DNA from: JBFHRE01 sp041746105 | GTDB lineage: Bacteria; Actinomycetota; Acidimicrobiia; Spongiisociales; ZC4RG35 | Assembly: GCA_041746105.1 (NCBI GenBank) | Contig: JBGTHP010000019.1 | Coordinates: 1-50,811, forward strand | Reading direction: 5' to 3' | Length of the DNA: 50,811 nt | Part shown: positions 15,135 to 23,114 of the stretch, piece after piece | How positions within the stretch are numbered: the first letter of the stretch is position 1 | Layout of the letters: each line of letters opens with the position of its first letter | Position numbers and translations under genes: made by a program | Notes under the pieces: generated by a model | Told to the model about the DNA's origin: nothing | Databases searched by the model: none | The model's input: only the letters and a program-made list of their open reading frames with translations

Positions 15135-16030
15135 GACGAATCGCCTCGTCGAGTCAATGACAAGAACACCGACTCCAGCGACGTTCTCTTGGGTACGAGC
15201 ATCGAGGGATAGATCCCGGCACCGGCCAGAACCCTAGAGATCATTGCCCCATCGCTCTCGTCCACTATCAGTTCCGAACCTGAAATGGTCGACTCGATCC
15301 CTACGCCCTTCAGCGCCGCTTGACCGCCGGCAGGGTCGGCCACCAAAACCGTATGGCGACTGTCGTGTCCAATGATGTCCCCGAGTGCCCCCGCCGTGAC
15401 CAAACGCCCTCGGTCGATGACGATCACGTGTTGTGCAAGCTGCTCGACGTCGGCGAGATCGTGGCTCGACACAATCACGCTCTTGCCCCGATCCGCAACC
15501 AAATCCTGCAGCTGGCGTTTGAGTACCACCTGGCCCGCCGGATCCAGTCCGTCGAGCGGCTCATCAAGAATCAGGACTTCCGGATCACCGATCATGGCGG
15601 TGGCGAGAGCAAGCCTCTGTCTCATCCCCTTCGAGTACTGGTCCACTTTTCGTTTTGCAGCTTCGGTCAGTTCGACGAAGTCGAGCAGGGCGCCGATCTC
15701 GGAGTGACCTCGCCCGAGGACATCGGCTGCGACCCGCATGTTGTCGATCGCATTGAGCGTCTTGTACAACCCGGGCTCTTCGACCACGGCGCCAACCCGC
15801 TTCACGATCGCCGGAGTATCTTTGCCAACACTAAGCCCCAATACCTCGATCGCCCCAGAGCTGACCCTGGTCAGACCGAGCAACGCCCGAAACGAGGTCG
15901 TTTTACCTGCGCCGTTCGGACCGAGGAACCCTACGAGCCGTCCGGCCGGTATCGACAGCGTCAGAGAATCCAGCGCAAGGGTGCCGGGGTACTGTTTGAC
16001 CACCTCACGAAAGTGGATCACGGACTCCAT
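15131..16030 (-). CDS. ABC transporter ATP-binding protein
   Basis: The protein has Walker A GPNGAGKT (residues 37-44), the signature YSKGMRQRLALA, Walker B VLILDEPLDGLDP and the switch His in VIVSSHDLADVEQ, so it is a complete ATPase. The 80-residue C-terminal extension is typical of ABC-2 exporters of the CcmA/DrrA type. It is translationally coupled to the permease at 14364. TAAGGT lies exactly 6 nt before the ATG at 16030 and there is no Shine-Dalgarno site, so the transcript is probably leaderless. Confidence 0.92.
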   Translation of the reverse strand: MESVIHFREVVKQYPGTLALDSLTLSIPAGRLVGFLGPNGAGKTTSFRALLGLTRVSSGAIEVLGLSVGKDTPAIVKRVGAVVEEPGLYKTLNAIDNMRVAADVLGRGHSEIGALLDFVELTEAAKRKVDQYSKGMRQRLALATAMIGDPEVLILDEPLDGLDPAGQVVLKRQLQDLVADRGKSVIVSSHDLADVEQLAQHVIVIDRGRLVTAGALGDIIGHDSRHTVLVADPAGGQAALKGVGIESTISGSELIVDESDGAMISRVLAGAGIYPSMLVPKRTSLESVFLSLTRRGDSS

Positions 16031-16036
16031 CGTCTG

Positions 16037-16042
16037 ACCTTA
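16037..16042 (-). promoter_or_regulatory. Leaderless -10 element for the ABC operon at 16030
   Basis: TAAGGT on the minus strand, 6 nt before ATG 16030; the same hexamer as upstream of the pxp operon. Confidence 0.45.
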
Positions 16043-16102
16043 CGAGACGGTGACGGCGGTGTCGAAGCGGTTGCCAGATGAGATGTACCGACAATCGTCG
16101 AC

Positions 16103-16108
16103 TACGTT
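16103..16108 (+). promoter_or_regulatory. Leaderless -10 element for the gene at 16116
   Basis: TACGTT lies 7 nt before ATG 16116; no Shine-Dalgarno site is present. Confidence 0.35.
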
Positions 16109-16115
16109 GGTCGCC

Positions 16116-16382
16116 ATGGAAACCGGCGAGCTGAGCCTGGAGGAACTGACCGAGTTGGCGCTGGCGGCCGACCCCGACCTCCCGTTCGACCTCGATGCGG
16201 AGCCAATGGCGTTCGGCCAGGCGGACGGGCTTCTCCCTTCGTGGTACATGCCGGCACCGGCACGGTCGACGCCTTGGCGCTCGCGCACCATGGGCATTCT
16301 CATACTCGCCATCATCGGGGTGAATGCCATGGGACTCTGTGTCACCTATGGCTTTCCCGAGATCGGTCTGCATCTTCCCTGA
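16116..16382 (+). CDS. Small single-pass membrane protein of unknown function
   Basis: The 88-residue product has an acidic N-terminal half (EEL and DLDAEP repeats), a Pro/Arg-rich hinge, and one hydrophobic helix near residues 60-79 (MGILILAIIGVNAMGLCV) before a short tail. Earlier in-frame starts exist, but ATG 16116 has TACGTT 7 nt upstream. It is divergent from the ABC operon and convergent with the FAD enzyme at 16400. No family is recognised. Confidence 0.55.
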   Translation: METGELSLEELTELALAADPDLPFDLDAEPMAFGQADGLLPSWYMPAPARSTPWRSRTMGILILAIIGVNAMGLCVTYGFPEIGLHLP

Positions 16383-16399
16383 CGGGGCCGCCTGTGGCA

Positions 16400-17563
16400 T
16401 CAGATGATGCGGCCACCGTGTTCTGGGTAGGGCTCTCCCGCCACGATCCGTTCAGCCCCGAAACGTGACAGGTCGAGGCTGGGCGGACGGCTTGTTATCA
16501 ACTCGGCAAGGTGTCTCCCGACCGCATGACACTGTTGGAACCCGTGCCCGGAGAATCCGTTCGCCACATACAATCCGCGCAGGCCAGGCCACTCGCCCAG
16601 AATGGCGTTGCCATCCAGTTGATTGACCTCGTACAACCCGGACCACCCTCCAACCACGCGGAGGCTGTCAAATGCAGGAAGCGCGGTCGCGAGTTCGGGC
16701 CAGATCCGATCATCGAATAGGGCTCTGGAGAACGCCAGGTCATACCCCACCGGGTCGTCGGGCAGTGACCAACCGATCAAAAACCGGCCCTCGGTCTCGC
16801 TCAACACGTAGAGGCCGGATGGTAAGAAGACGCTCGGAAGTGCACCGTTGATCGCGGTTTCGGCAACATAAACCGATCGCACCACCGGGATGACGGGTAT
16901 GTCCACACCAATCGACTCGACCAGGGGAGCGCACCAGGCGCCGGCCGCGTTGACAACGACGTCGGCGCCGATCCCGTCGCCGCCAACCAACTCGACACCG
17001 ACGACCCCGCTGTCATCGGCACGAATGGACTGCACCTCTTTCTCGAGATAGCGCGCCCCTGCCGCGCTCGCCTTTCTCCGGTATCCATTGAGCACTGCGT
17101 TTGGATCCACCGACCCGTCCCGCGGCCCGAACGTGCCTCCAACATATCCGGTACCGGAGTAGGCCGGAAAACGTTGGTGGATTGTGGAAGGCTCCAGCCA
17201 CTCGACGTCACATCCCATCGCCAACTGACGGTCCATGCCTGCCCTCGCCGCGAGTTCGCCGTCGGCAGCGGTCAAGAACAGGTTGCCTTGATGCCGCGGC
17301 GCCGGATCTGGGCGCCATCCGTCTACCGCAAAATCCTCCGAGAAAGACTCCAGAACGTTCAAGGCATAAACCGACATGGAGATGTTCTCCGGGAGGTTGA
17401 ATTGAATCCTGACATTGCCGTCGGACAACAACGTCGACGAATGACGGAAGGAGAGATCCTTCTCAACCACGACGACGTCGAGACCGGGTTCAAGGCGAAG
17501 CAAGTGGTGAGCGATAGAAGATCCCATCACGGCCCCGCCGACGATCACGATGTCCGCACGCAT
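16400..17563 (-). CDS. FAD-dependent amine/amino-acid oxidase (DAO family)
   Basis: The protein begins with a Rossmann FAD motif (IVIVGGAVMGSSIAHHLL, residues 5-22) and follows the D-amino-acid oxidase/sarcosine oxidase layout: the HSSTLLSDGNVRIQFN segment, VVNAAGAWC in the second third, and a C-terminal GWSGLYEVNQLDGN and NGFSGHGFQQCHAVGRHLAELI. It should oxidise a secondary amine or amino acid using FAD. The substrate is unknown. ATG 17563 is favoured by a TAGCGT 7 nt upstream; an N-terminal extension to 17635 is unlikely. Confidence 0.85.
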   Translation of the reverse strand: MRADIVIVGGAVMGSSIAHHLLRLEPGLDVVVVEKDLSFRHSSTLLSDGNVRIQFNLPENISMSVYALNVLESFSEDFAVDGWRPDPAPRHQGNLFLTAADGELAARAGMDRQLAMGCDVEWLEPSTIHQRFPAYSGTGYVGGTFGPRDGSVDPNAVLNGYRRKASAAGARYLEKEVQSIRADDSGVVGVELVGGDGIGADVVVNAAGAWCAPLVESIGVDIPVIPVVRSVYVAETAINGALPSVFLPSGLYVLSETEGRFLIGWSLPDDPVGYDLAFSRALFDDRIWPELATALPAFDSLRVVGGWSGLYEVNQLDGNAILGEWPGLRGLYVANGFSGHGFQQCHAVGRHLAELITSRPPSLDLSRFGAERIVAGEPYPEHGGRII

Positions 17564-17570
17564 TTCGAGG

Positions 17571-17576
17571 ACGCTA
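17571..17576 (-). promoter_or_regulatory. Leaderless -10 element for the DAO-family gene
   Basis: TAGCGT on the minus strand, 7 nt before ATG 17563. Confidence 0.35.
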
Positions 17577-17577
17577 A

Positions 17578-18219
17578 TTGATACCAGAGCAGGCGACCGT
17601 AGAGTTCGAATGGATGCTCCTGCTCGGTCCGACAACAGAGGTCCTCGATCACGGCTTTGCTTCGTCTGATCGCTCGACCGACGACCTCCTGACCATGAAC
17701 CACATGCTTGGTCTGCTCAGGGATCAGGTGCGCCAACGACCACCTTCCGAGCCGCGCGACGCCCGGTTCACCGATTCGTCGGGCCGCTCTTACAAGTTGA
17801 TCCTCCCCCACCCCGCCCTTTTGAGCGTTGGCGGCGAAATGAGCGCAGTCGGATTTTTTGGCCAGGCGCGCGTAGACACCGACCACGAGCCGATCAACCT
17901 GCTGGAGGAATCGTTGATCGCAACCATGACCGAACAACCTGGTCTGATCACCTACTTCAACCTGTTCACCCCCTCGGTGGGGTGGGGCAACCTGGTCCTT
18001 TTCGCCGATGTCGTCGCCAAAAACGGATGGGGTTCCGACCCGCGGCACGACGAGGCCGTGGCGCGATCACCCCTCCACTACCACTCGATCCGGCTCCACA
18101 ACGGTCGTCTCCGCGGTGGACTCGTGGGGAACGAGAACATCTCCCTGATCAAGACCAGATACTTCGACTTCGACGGACCCCAACCGTGGCAAGCCGAACG
18201 CCACTACGTCTCGAGCTGA
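17578..18219 (+). CDS. Protein of unknown function
   Basis: The 213-residue product is soluble and without signal peptide. It contains a Leu-rich N-terminal half and a C-terminal half rich in aromatic residues (TYFNLFTPSVGWGNLVLFADVV, split by Gly-Trp-Gly). I do not recognise a family. The start is uncertain: TTG 17578 lies almost against the divergent DAO gene start, while ATG 17614 has a TAGAGT 8 nt upstream and would shorten the N-terminus by 12 residues. The gene ends 6 bp before the convergent ABC permease gene. Confidence 0.6.
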   Translation: MIPEQATVEFEWMLLLGPTTEVLDHGFASSDRSTDDLLTMNHMLGLLRDQVRQRPPSEPRDARFTDSSGRSYKLILPHPALLSVGGEMSAVGFFGQARVDTDHEPINLLEESLIATMTEQPGLITYFNLFTPSVGWGNLVLFADVVAKNGWGSDPRHDEAVARSPLHYHSIRLHNGRLRGGLVGNENISLIKTRYFDFDGPQPWQAERHYVSS

Positions 18220-18225
18220 CGATGG

Positions 18226-18981
18226 TCAGCGACTTTCACGCAATGTGCGAGCCGCCAGAAACAGCACCGCCACAATCAAAACCGGCAGCATGATCAACGC
18301 TCCCAAGGCGTCCAGCATGGATCCACCCGCCAAAACCGCTTTGACGACCTCGATTCCGTAATACAACGGAACGACCCGCGACACCACTTGAGCCCAGGTC
18401 GGGAGCGAATCGACGGCGACTATCAGGCCAGACAGGAACACCGGCGGAACCATGACTAGCGGGATGAATGGAAAAACCTGGCCCTCGTTCCTGGCCGCGT
18501 TCGACACCAGAACACCAAGCGACATCGACAGCACCGCCATCAACCACATCACCACGAACACGGCGACGTTGTCGGCGAAACCAAAACCGAGATCGAACAG
18601 CAGATTCAATTCGATCAAGATCAGGATCGACTGCAGGGTTGCCAGGACGGTGTAGCCACCGAGGTAGCCGGCCACGATCGAGCCTGGCCGATAGCCGTCG
18701 ACAAACATCCGCTCCATCGTCCCTGCAACCCGTTCGCGTACGAGAACGATGGCTGTGAGCACGTAGGTGACGAAGTGAACGATGAAGACGCCGGCGGGTG
18801 CGGCGAAGTTGGCCTGGGCCAGTCCGACGGTCCCGATCGAATCCCAGAACGTTTTCAGCAGGAATATCACGACCAGGGGTGCGACCATGCTCAAAGCGAG
18901 GAAACGGCGATCCCCGCGCAGTTGGGCAAAAACCCGGCGGCCGACGGTGAAGCTCCTGGTCAATCCGGTGGCAGTGGTCAT
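18226..18981 (-). CDS. ABC-2 type transporter permease (NodJ/DrrB-like)
   Basis: The 251-residue protein has six predicted membrane helices and the ABC-2 consensus pieces LVRERVAGTMERMFVDG and FPFIPLVMVPPVFLSGLIV, which are typical of DrrB/NodJ-type permeases. ATG 18981 overlaps the stop of the ATPase gene (ATGA); the frame is open upstream but that part is the shadow of the ATPase gene. With the ATPase it forms a two-gene exporter operon that is divergent from halogenase A. Confidence 0.88.
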   Translation of the reverse strand: MTTATGLTRSFTVGRRVFAQLRGDRRFLALSMVAPLVVIFLLKTFWDSIGTVGLAQANFAAPAGVFIVHFVTYVLTAIVLVRERVAGTMERMFVDGYRPGSIVAGYLGGYTVLATLQSILILIELNLLFDLGFGFADNVAVFVVMWLMAVLSMSLGVLVSNAARNEGQVFPFIPLVMVPPVFLSGLIVAVDSLPTWAQVVSRVVPLYYGIEVVKAVLAGGSMLDALGALIMLPVLIVAVLFLAARTLRESR

Positions 18982-19811
18982 TGGCCGCCTCGTATCAATC
19001 TCAACACCACATCCTCGAGTGTCTCGTGTTCGATCTCGATGCGATCGGCGGGTGTCGAGAGAAGACCGGGCAGTTCGTCTCGGTAGTCGGCAACCGAATG
19101 CTCGCTGACTTGGCCGTTGCGCCACAGGCGCACCGTCGCCCTGGCGCCGGGGGCCAAAAGACGGGGCTGGTCGGCTGCAACGACCTGGCCCCTGCTCAAG
19201 ATCGCAATCCGGTCGCACGCATACGCCTCGTCCATCTGGTGGGTCGAGACCACGATGGTTGTGCCTTTGGAGGCCAGGTCCCTGAACCTCTGCCAGAAGC
19301 TGGCACGAAGCTCCGGGTCGACACCGGCGGTGGGTTCGTCGAGCAGAAGCACTTCTGGCCGATGCACCAATGCACATGCCAATGACAGCCTCTGTTTCAT
19401 TCCTCCTGACAGGGTGTGAACGCGGTGGCCGGCGCGGTCCGACAGTTCGACGAACGAAAGCGACTCTTCGACCTGGGCCCGGCCATTGCCTCTTTGATGT
19501 CCGGCAAGAAAGAAGGAGACGTTTGCTCGGACGGTCAGGTCGTCGTACAGGGCGGCAGCCTGGGGCATGTAGCCAAGATGAGAACGCAGCTTCCAGCGGT
19601 CTGCTTGTGGTTCGAGGCCAAGCACCGTGACTTTTCCATCACGCGGATGAAGAGATCCGACGATGGTTCTGATCAAAGTTGTTTTACCTGCCCCGTTGGG
19701 CCCGATCAGACCGAAGATCTCGCCTCGCTCTACCTGAAGATCCACGTTCGAGAGGGCTCGGATCGCCCCGTAGTCGTGACTCAGCCCGGCAACTTCGATC
19801 GCACAACCCAC
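18978..19811 (-). CDS. ABC transporter ATP-binding protein
   Basis: The ATPase has Walker A GPNGAGKT, an intact signature LSGGMKQRLSLACAL, Walker B VLLLDEPTAGVDP and the switch His in VVSTHQMDEA. The short C-terminal region after residue 220 is typical of DrrA/NatA-like exporters. GTG 19811 is chosen because TAGATT lies 7 nt upstream; a GTG at 19829 is the alternative and the longer upstream extension looks non-coding. It is transcribed away from halogenase A, with about 265 bp of shared upstream sequence. Confidence 0.92.
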   Translation of the reverse strand: MGCAIEVAGLSHDYGAIRALSNVDLQVERGEIFGLIGPNGAGKTTLIRTIVGSLHPRDGKVTVLGLEPQADRWKLRSHLGYMPQAAALYDDLTVRANVSFFLAGHQRGNGRAQVEESLSFVELSDRAGHRVHTLSGGMKQRLSLACALVHRPEVLLLDEPTAGVDPELRASFWQRFRDLASKGTTIVVSTHQMDEAYACDRIAILSRGQVVAADQPRLLAPGARATVRLWRNGQVSEHSVADYRDELPGLLSTPADRIEIEHETLEDVVLRLIRGGQ

Positions 19812-19818
19812 GCTGATG

Positions 19819-19824
19819 AATCTA
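19819..19824 (-). promoter_or_regulatory. Leaderless -10 element for the ABC operon at 19811
   Basis: TAGATT on the minus strand, 7 nt before GTG 19811. Confidence 0.35.
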
Positions 19825-19969
19825 GTCACTCGACGCCGGCAGGATCCGCGGCACCCCCGATACAACCCACACCGCAATCGGCGCGACCTCGGCCCGCCCT
19901 CTGCCGTACCTCTGGTCAAATGGCAGCCGTCCTCTCGTCGACCACCTTTCGCGGTATTGGATTTCCGAG

Positions 19970-19984
19970 TGGTGACCATCACCA
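19970..19984. promoter_or_regulatory. Inverted repeat in the ABC/halogenase divergent region
   Basis: TGGTGA-CCA-TCACCA has perfect 6-bp arms with a 3-bp spacer. It lies about 27 bp upstream of the probable -35 of halogenase A and could be an operator for one or both divergent promoters. Confidence 0.4.
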
Positions 19985-20010
19985 GCGAGCGATCACGTCG
20001 ACCTGACCTT

Positions 20011-20038
20011 TTGCCACGGGGCCCGTTAGGGTGATAAG
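20011..20038 (+). promoter_or_regulatory. Probable sigma-70-type promoter of halogenase A
   Basis: TTGCCA at 20011-20016 and GATAAG at 20033-20038 are separated by 16 bp and match the -35 and -10 consensus at 5/6 and 4/6 positions. The transcript would have a leader of about 30 nt that includes the GGGGAG ribosome site of the gene at 20077. Confidence 0.45.
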
Positions 20039-20076
20039 CAGTCGGTGGGGCCGATCATTCTCGGATTGGGGAGTTA

Positions 20077-21300
20077 ATGGATTTGGATGTTGTTGTTGTT
20101 GGTGGCGGGCCGGGCGGGGCCACGGCTGCACTGAAACTGATCGAGCACGGTCTAGACGTGGCGATCATCGAGCAAGAGGACTTCCCGAGGTTTCACATCG
20201 GAGAGTCCATGACCGGGGAATGCGGCGCCCTGGTCCGCCGACTCGGGCTCGGTGGCCAGATGGTGCGAAGCCAGTTTCCTGTCAAATTTGCAACCGATGT
20301 GATCGGACCCGGTGGAAAAAACCGCTTTCGAGTTCCAGTGATGTCCCGCGGTCCAGAACAAGAACTCGAGCAGACCTCGACCTGGCAGGTGAGGCGCAGT
20401 GAGTTCGATGCGATGTTGCTGGAAGCCGCTCACGAAAGAGGTGCCCATGCGATCCACGGAAAGGCGATCGAAGCTCTCCGCAACGCCGAAGGGTCTGTCG
20501 TCGGCGTAAAGGTCGCACGGTCAGGTGGATCAGTCGAGAACTTCACCGCAAAAGTGGTCATTGACGCCTCTGGGCGGAGCACCTGGGCGGCCAAAGAAGG
20601 ACTCACCGGCCGCAAGGAACGGGGCCACTACGCGACGCAGACTGCGGTGTTTACACACGTACAGGGCGCTCTTCGCGATCAGGGCGATGATGCCGACAAC
20701 ACCTTGATCTTCTACGCCGACCACCTCCATTGGGCCTGGTTCATCCCGATCGATGCCGAGACGGTCTCAGTCGGTGTTGTGGCCCCAAACGAGTACTTCA
20801 AAGAACGCGCAGACGACGTCGAGACCTATTTCCGCAACGAAGTGCTGACGCTGAACCCCGATCTGGCACGCCGGCTCGAGGGGGCCTCGGAAGTGGAACC
20901 TGTCCGTACCACCGCCAACTTCTCGTACGAGGTTCCCGATTTTGTCGGCGACGGCTTCGTGTGCATCGGTGATGCCCACCGGTTCATCGATCCAATCTTC
21001 TCCTTCGGCCTGTATGTGACGATGGCCGAGGCCGAGAGCGCGGCCGACGCAGTCGCCGGCCTTCTCAAGGGCGGTGACGACGAAGCCCTAGAGGAGCACC
21101 GCGAGTTCTGTGAACGCGGCCAGTCCAGACTCCAGGATCTCGTCGACGCCTTCTGGAACAACCCGCTCGGATTCGGATACCTCGTGCACCACTCGTCGTA
21201 CGCCGAAGACATGATCGACCTTTTCGCGGGCCGTATCTACGACCGTGAGCCATCTGACGGCGCCGAGCAACTCAGGCTGATGGCGGCCGCCGCCAGCTGA
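20077..21300 (+). CDS. Putative flavin-dependent halogenase A
   Basis: The 407-residue protein has the FAD motif GGGPGG (residues 9-14), the RFHIGES segment, and a WAWFIP sequence (Trp219 to Pro224) that matches the WxWxIP motif of flavin-dependent halogenases and prevents monooxygenation. Lys70 in FPVKFATDV is a candidate for the catalytic lysine. A DAHRFIDPIFSFGL stretch closes the FAD domain. It would halogenate an electron-rich substrate using reduced FAD, halide and oxygen; the substrate and flavin reductase are unknown. A simple geranylgeranyl-reductase-like oxidoreductase is the main alternative. It resembles the protein at 30622 over its whole length. Confidence 0.75.
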   Translation: MDLDVVVVGGGPGGATAALKLIEHGLDVAIIEQEDFPRFHIGESMTGECGALVRRLGLGGQMVRSQFPVKFATDVIGPGGKNRFRVPVMSRGPEQELEQTSTWQVRRSEFDAMLLEAAHERGAHAIHGKAIEALRNAEGSVVGVKVARSGGSVENFTAKVVIDASGRSTWAAKEGLTGRKERGHYATQTAVFTHVQGALRDQGDDADNTLIFYADHLHWAWFIPIDAETVSVGVVAPNEYFKERADDVETYFRNEVLTLNPDLARRLEGASEVEPVRTTANFSYEVPDFVGDGFVCIGDAHRFIDPIFSFGLYVTMAEAESAADAVAGLLKGGDDEALEEHREFCERGQSRLQDLVDAFWNNPLGFGYLVHHSSYAEDMIDLFAGRIYDREPSDGAEQLRLMAAAAS

Positions 21301-21420
21301 TTCACTCGAGCTTCCGCAGTTCGGTCCAGCCGATCCATCTCCACGGAGCGGCGGAACGATGGCTGGAAGTGTCCAACTACTCCCTCAGCGGCCCGGACGC
21401 CGAGGCCAGCCAGGTCCCTG

Positions 21421-21540
21421 ATGAGGCTCGGCAGAGAACACTTGGGTGACGAATACGAGGCGGAATGGCAAAGCGGCAGGTCCCTCCCCCTGCCTGAAGC
21501 GATCGATGCAGCCCGCCAAGCCCTCCACCCAGTCGGCTGA
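21421..21540 (+). pseudogene. Fragment of a LuxR/cyclase-type ATPase regulator C-terminus
   Basis: The 39-residue frame reads LGDEYEAEWQSGRSLPLPEA and continues in a short helix to a stop. This matches the very common C-terminal end of large ATPase-containing LuxR or guanylate-cyclase-like regulators (LG-x2-x-F/Y-x3-W-x-x-GR-x-L-x-L-x-EA). The rest of such a gene, usually more than 800 codons, is not present upstream, so this is a remnant. It sits in a 480-bp segment after halogenase A that holds no intact gene. Confidence 0.55.
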
Positions 21541-21718
21541 GCCGAACGGAGCCCAGCACCGGGATTCACAACCAGAACCCCAAACTCCGAAATCACCCGT
21601 GCACCTGGGAACCGAGATCTACGCCGGGACATAGGTGATGGGCCCAGCACAGATCACGACTGGCGCACCAGGGGCAGAAGTCGATCCCGGCGCGTTGACT
21701 GCCGAATATCGAGTTCGT

Positions 21719-21757
21719 CCGAGCAACTCAGGCTGAATGGCGGCCGCCGCCCGTTGA
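21719..21757 (+). repeat. Second copy of the 3' end of halogenase A
   Basis: The last 38 bp of halogenase A (21263-21300) recur at 21719-21757: 18 identical bases (CCGAGCAACTCAGGCTGA), one inserted A, then 14 identical bases (TGGCGGCCGCCGCC), then a stop-like end. The 418 bp between the copies include the regulator fragment at 21421 and show no gene. The pair looks like a trace of a duplication or an insertion and decay event. Confidence 0.7.
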
Positions 21758-21781
21758 CCGCCTCGTCTAGTCCAACCCGCC

Positions 21782-22564
21782 TCACCCAAAATCGATGGTC
21801 AACGGCGCGTGGTCTGAGGGTTTGGTTCCGGGAACTGTGGTGGGTTTGCGATAAGCGCGCTCGACGTGGGCTCTGGTGAGATCCTTGGTCATCGGCCGGC
21901 TGACCAGCGCGAGATCGATTCGAAGACCAAAACCTTTGTGGAAGTGGCCCGCCCGGTAGTCCCACCAGGTGTAGCCGGGTTCGCTCGGATACAGATGTCT
22001 GAAAGCATCAACGTAGCCGGTGGCGAGTATTGCCCGGAAACGGGATCGTTCATCATCGGTTATATGGGTCGCGCCATGGATTTGGCGGACATCCCAGACA
22101 TCGAGGTCCGAGGGGCATACGTTCATATCGCCCGTGATCACCGCAGTCATCGACGCGAACTCACCGACCCTCGCCGCCATCGCTTCGAGAAACAAGAGCT
22201 TCGACGCAAAGCTCTCGCTTCCCAGTTCCCGCCCATTGGGAACATACGTGCTGACAACACGAACCCCGTTGACCGTGGCCTCCAGCCACCTTGCCTCATG
22301 CGGGTCCGGCTGGCCGGGCAGGCCGGAAACGACATCCTCGATGGTCGCATCGGATCGGGCCAGGATCGCCACACCCTCCCACCGGCCGCCCGACCAATCG
22401 ACCGCCTGATATCCGGCGGCATGAAAGTCCAGATGAGGAAAAGCGTCGGGCGAAACCTTCGTCTCCTGGAGACACAGCACATCCGGTTCCAGGTCTTCGA
22501 GCAGCGCCACGATCCGCGACGCTCTGGTGGTGACCGAATTGACGTTATAGGTGATGAGCCGCAC
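21782..22564 (-). CDS. xthA: Exodeoxyribonuclease III
   Basis: This 260-residue protein is an AP endonuclease/3'-exonuclease of the ExoIII (EEP) family that acts in base excision repair. It shows the full active site set: Asn7 (TYNVNS), Glu34 (LQETK), Tyr107 (STYVPNG), Asp146 and Asn148 (TGDMNV), Asp217 (LRIDLAL) and the Asp251-His252 pair (PSDHAPL). The length fits the family. GTG 22564 has TAGGCT 7 nt upstream and no Shine-Dalgarno site, so it is probably leaderless. It follows the decayed segment after halogenase A on the opposite strand. Confidence 0.93.
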   Translation of the reverse strand: MRLITYNVNSVTTRASRIVALLEDLEPDVLCLQETKVSPDAFPHLDFHAAGYQAVDWSGGRWEGVAILARSDATIEDVVSGLPGQPDPHEARWLEATVNGVRVVSTYVPNGRELGSESFASKLLFLEAMAARVGEFASMTAVITGDMNVCPSDLDVWDVRQIHGATHITDDERSRFRAILATGYVDAFRHLYPSEPGYTWWDYRAGHFHKGFGLRIDLALVSRPMTKDLTRAHVERAYRKPTTVPGTKPSDHAPLTIDFG

Positions 22565-22571
22565 GAGGTCG

Positions 22572-22577
22572 AGCCTA
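22572..22577 (-). promoter_or_regulatory. Leaderless -10 element for xthA
   Basis: TAGGCT on the minus strand, 7 nt before GTG 22564. Confidence 0.4.
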
Positions 22578-22585
22578 TTCGGGCA

Positions 22586-22613
22586 CCGAGCCCCAGCCGT
22601 AACCGGGGCTCGG
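22586..22613 (-). terminator. Hairpin after the DUF4870-like gene
   Basis: CCGAGCCCC and GGGGCTCGG form a perfect 9-bp GC-rich stem around a 10-nt loop, 20 bp downstream of the gene that ends at 22633. No T-tract follows, so it would be a hairpin-type terminator without a clear tail. Confidence 0.6.
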
Positions 22614-22632
22614 CACTCGCTCGGCTAGAAGT

Positions 22633-23007
22633 TCAGTTGACCAGTCGCAGTGTGAATGGGTACCGGTAGTACTCGCCGTTGGACGCTTTGATCGCAGCCT
22701 GTATTACCAGCACCACCCAGGCAATGAACAAGGCAGGCAATAGGATGAAACCCACCAGGACGATCAGGGACACCGCAGCCACGAGCCCGTATATCAGGAA
22801 TGACAAGTTGAAGTTGAGCGCTTCTTTGGCCTGGTCGGCCACAAAAGCGTCCTGGTCCTTTTTGACCAGCCATGCCACAAGTGGGCCGATGACGCTGGGT
22901 ACGCCCAGCAACATCACAAACGCCGATAGATGGCTCATCATCGCCCAGTTTCGGGAGTCCGCCGAGATCTGACCGTTTGTAGGGACGTGGGTCGCTTCCG
23001 AGGTCAC
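22633..23007 (-). CDS. DUF4870/Tic20-like membrane protein
   Basis: The GTG at 23007 is preceded by a strong AAAGGAGG Shine-Dalgarno sequence, which decides the start; the upstream extension is not used. The 124-residue product has the DUF4870 pattern: WAMMSHLSAFVMLLG, GPLVAWLVKKDQDAFVADQAKEALNFNLSF, then three to four membrane helices and a short YYRYPFTLRLV tail. The Asp-x-Phe-Val-Asp-x-Gln-x-Lys-Glu-Ala-Leu-Asn segment is typical. Its function in bacteria is not established. Confidence 0.9.
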   Translation of the reverse strand: MTSEATHVPTNGQISADSRNWAMMSHLSAFVMLLGVPSVIGPLVAWLVKKDQDAFVADQAKEALNFNLSFLIYGLVAAVSLIVLVGFILLPALFIAWVVLVIQAAIKASNGEYYRYPFTLRLVN

Positions 23008-23114
23008 GTCGCCTCCTTTCAAGGGTTGTTTTTTGCACTCTCCACGATGCACGAGAACTGGACATCCGTCCATCGGGTTTTTCCCTTGCCAAACCCTGAG
23101 GATGTCTCACGAAC

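Noticed and set aside
15320..16081. Long open frame antisense to the ABC ATPase
   Set aside because: The opposite strand carries intact Walker motifs, while this frame has no plausible protein pattern.
18982..19377. N-terminal extension of the ABC permease at 18226
   Set aside because: The extension overlaps the ATPase gene in another frame and is Arg-rich nonsense; the ATGA overlap gives the natural start.
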